Below, one piece after another: positions 63,657 to 64,000 of a stretch of DNA of 64,000 nt. This DNA comes from Methylotenera sp. L2L1. Its GTDB lineage: Bacteria > Pseudomonadota > Gammaproteobacteria > Burkholderiales > Methylophilaceae. Positions within the stretch are counted from its first letter, which is position 1. Every line of letters begins with the position of its first letter. The notes under the pieces are model-generated. The model was not told the DNA's origin. It did not search any database and saw only the letters and a list, made by a program, of their open reading frames with translations. The position numbers were made by a program, and so were the translations under genes. The stretch lies in contig NZ_JQMG01000001.1 of the NCBI RefSeq assembly GCF_000744605.1, positions 1,488,001 through 1,552,000 of the forward strand, given 5' to 3'.

Positions 63657-64000
63657 ATGATGCCTTTAAAAAAACTAACCCAATTAATGATGCGACAGCA
63701 ATTGAGCGTGCTGTTAATTGGCGCTGCGGTTCTTATTGCCATATGGATTATTTATTTGCAGCGTGGCTGGGTAACCTCTGATTCCATTTTATATTTTGAA
63801 ATGGCACGTTTAATTGCTGATGGGCAATGGCAAGTTGCTGCCAGTATGTTTAAATGGCCTTTCTATCCTAGTCTGATTGCCCTAGTGCATATGGTGACAG
63901 GTCTATCTGTACAGACTAGTGCGCAATGTTTAAGTGTTGCTTTTTTTGCAACGAGCCTATGGGCGTTGATTAAAATCGTTACCCAACTTGGCGGTAATCA
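63657..64000 (+). CDS. Membrane glycosyltransferase-like protein, N-terminal part (runs off the window)
   Basis: A frame opens at ATG 63657 (or 63660), 7 bp after the GT4-like gene, and stays open to the end. The roughly 114 visible residues have a first helix (about 16-34), then VTSDSILYFEMARLIADGQWQ, split here, with an aspartate in the first periplasmic loop. MFKWPFYPSLIALVHMVTG and another helix follow. This resembles the start of PMT/ArnT-like GT-C transferases, which use lipid-linked sugars. The call rests on the first 100 residues only. Confidence 0.65.
   Translation, partial: MMPLKKLTQLMMRQQLSVLLIGAAVLIAIWIIYLQRGWVTSDSILYFEMARLIADGQWQVAASMFKWPFYPSLIALVHMVTGLSVQTSAQCLSVAFFATSLWALIKIVTQLGGN

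Overview
The window looks like chromosome of a methylotrophic betaproteobacterium of the Methylophilaceae (Methylotenera-like). This is inferred from gene content and protein flavour, not from a database match. The pointers are a lanthanide-type PQQ alcohol dehydrogenase (XoxF-like), a DUF971-ubiE-ubiJ-ubiB operon, a second translation initiation factor IF-1 beside a cold-shock gene, paired M16 peptidases, an AT-rich base composition by eye, and no rRNA, prophage or transposase.

Layout. 1-9 kb: the end of mutM, a GIY-YIG-like ORF, a sodium:solute symporter, the ubiquinone genes, a solitary dynamin-like GTPase, and rpoH behind a CIRCE (HrcA) operator. 9-14 kb: a PAS-GGDEF protein, an MFS transporter and MocR regulator that overlap tail to tail, and a SugE/Gdx exporter behind a guanidine-II (mini-ykkC) riboswitch. 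14.3-19 kb: a molybdate island with a one-domain ModE, a perfect ModE operator, an outer-membrane porin and modABC. 19-26 kb: an HD-GYP protein, an SDR, a LysR regulator over a 29-bp palindrome, then a molybdenum hydroxylase (iorA/iorB type) with xdhC and mocA. 26.4-31 kb: an AcoR-type sigma-54 activator divergent from the XoxF-like dehydrogenase and a small cytochrome c, with two candidate activator sites and a -24/-12 promoter between them. 31-37 kb: two GGDEF proteins, a cold-shock protein, infA and tRNA-Asp/tRNA-Val. 37-40 kb: a two-component system flanked by two PepSY proteins, each side carrying a TTTAAG-type direct repeat. 40-48 kb: ftsX-ftsE, ftsY, two M16 peptidases, rsmD-coaD-ferredoxin, gloA, a second GIY-YIG gene, and a frameshifted M23 lipoprotein. 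48.9-54.4 kb: creBCD with a Cre tag, and a Kef-type antiporter. 54.4-56.4 kb: an accessory patch bounded by two 60-nt integron attC-like sites, holding a small membrane protein, a self-cleaving LexA/UmuD-like repressor with a GAAC-N4-GTTC operator, and an RlpA-like lipoprotein. 56.5-60.5 kb: grpE-dnaK-dnaJ with a sigma-32-like promoter. 60.6-64 kb: the start of a polysaccharide cluster that runs off the window.

How they may work together. Molybdate uptake, the molybdenum hydroxylase with its cofactor genes, and the sigma-54-controlled alcohol dehydrogenase lie within about 16 kb. The activator and mocA are on one strand 63 bp apart. One reading is a two-step alcohol-to-aldehyde-to-acid oxidation module with its metal supply. 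Heat shock appears layered, with HrcA over rpoH and RpoH over grpE-dnaK. Four c-di-GMP proteins are spread through the window.
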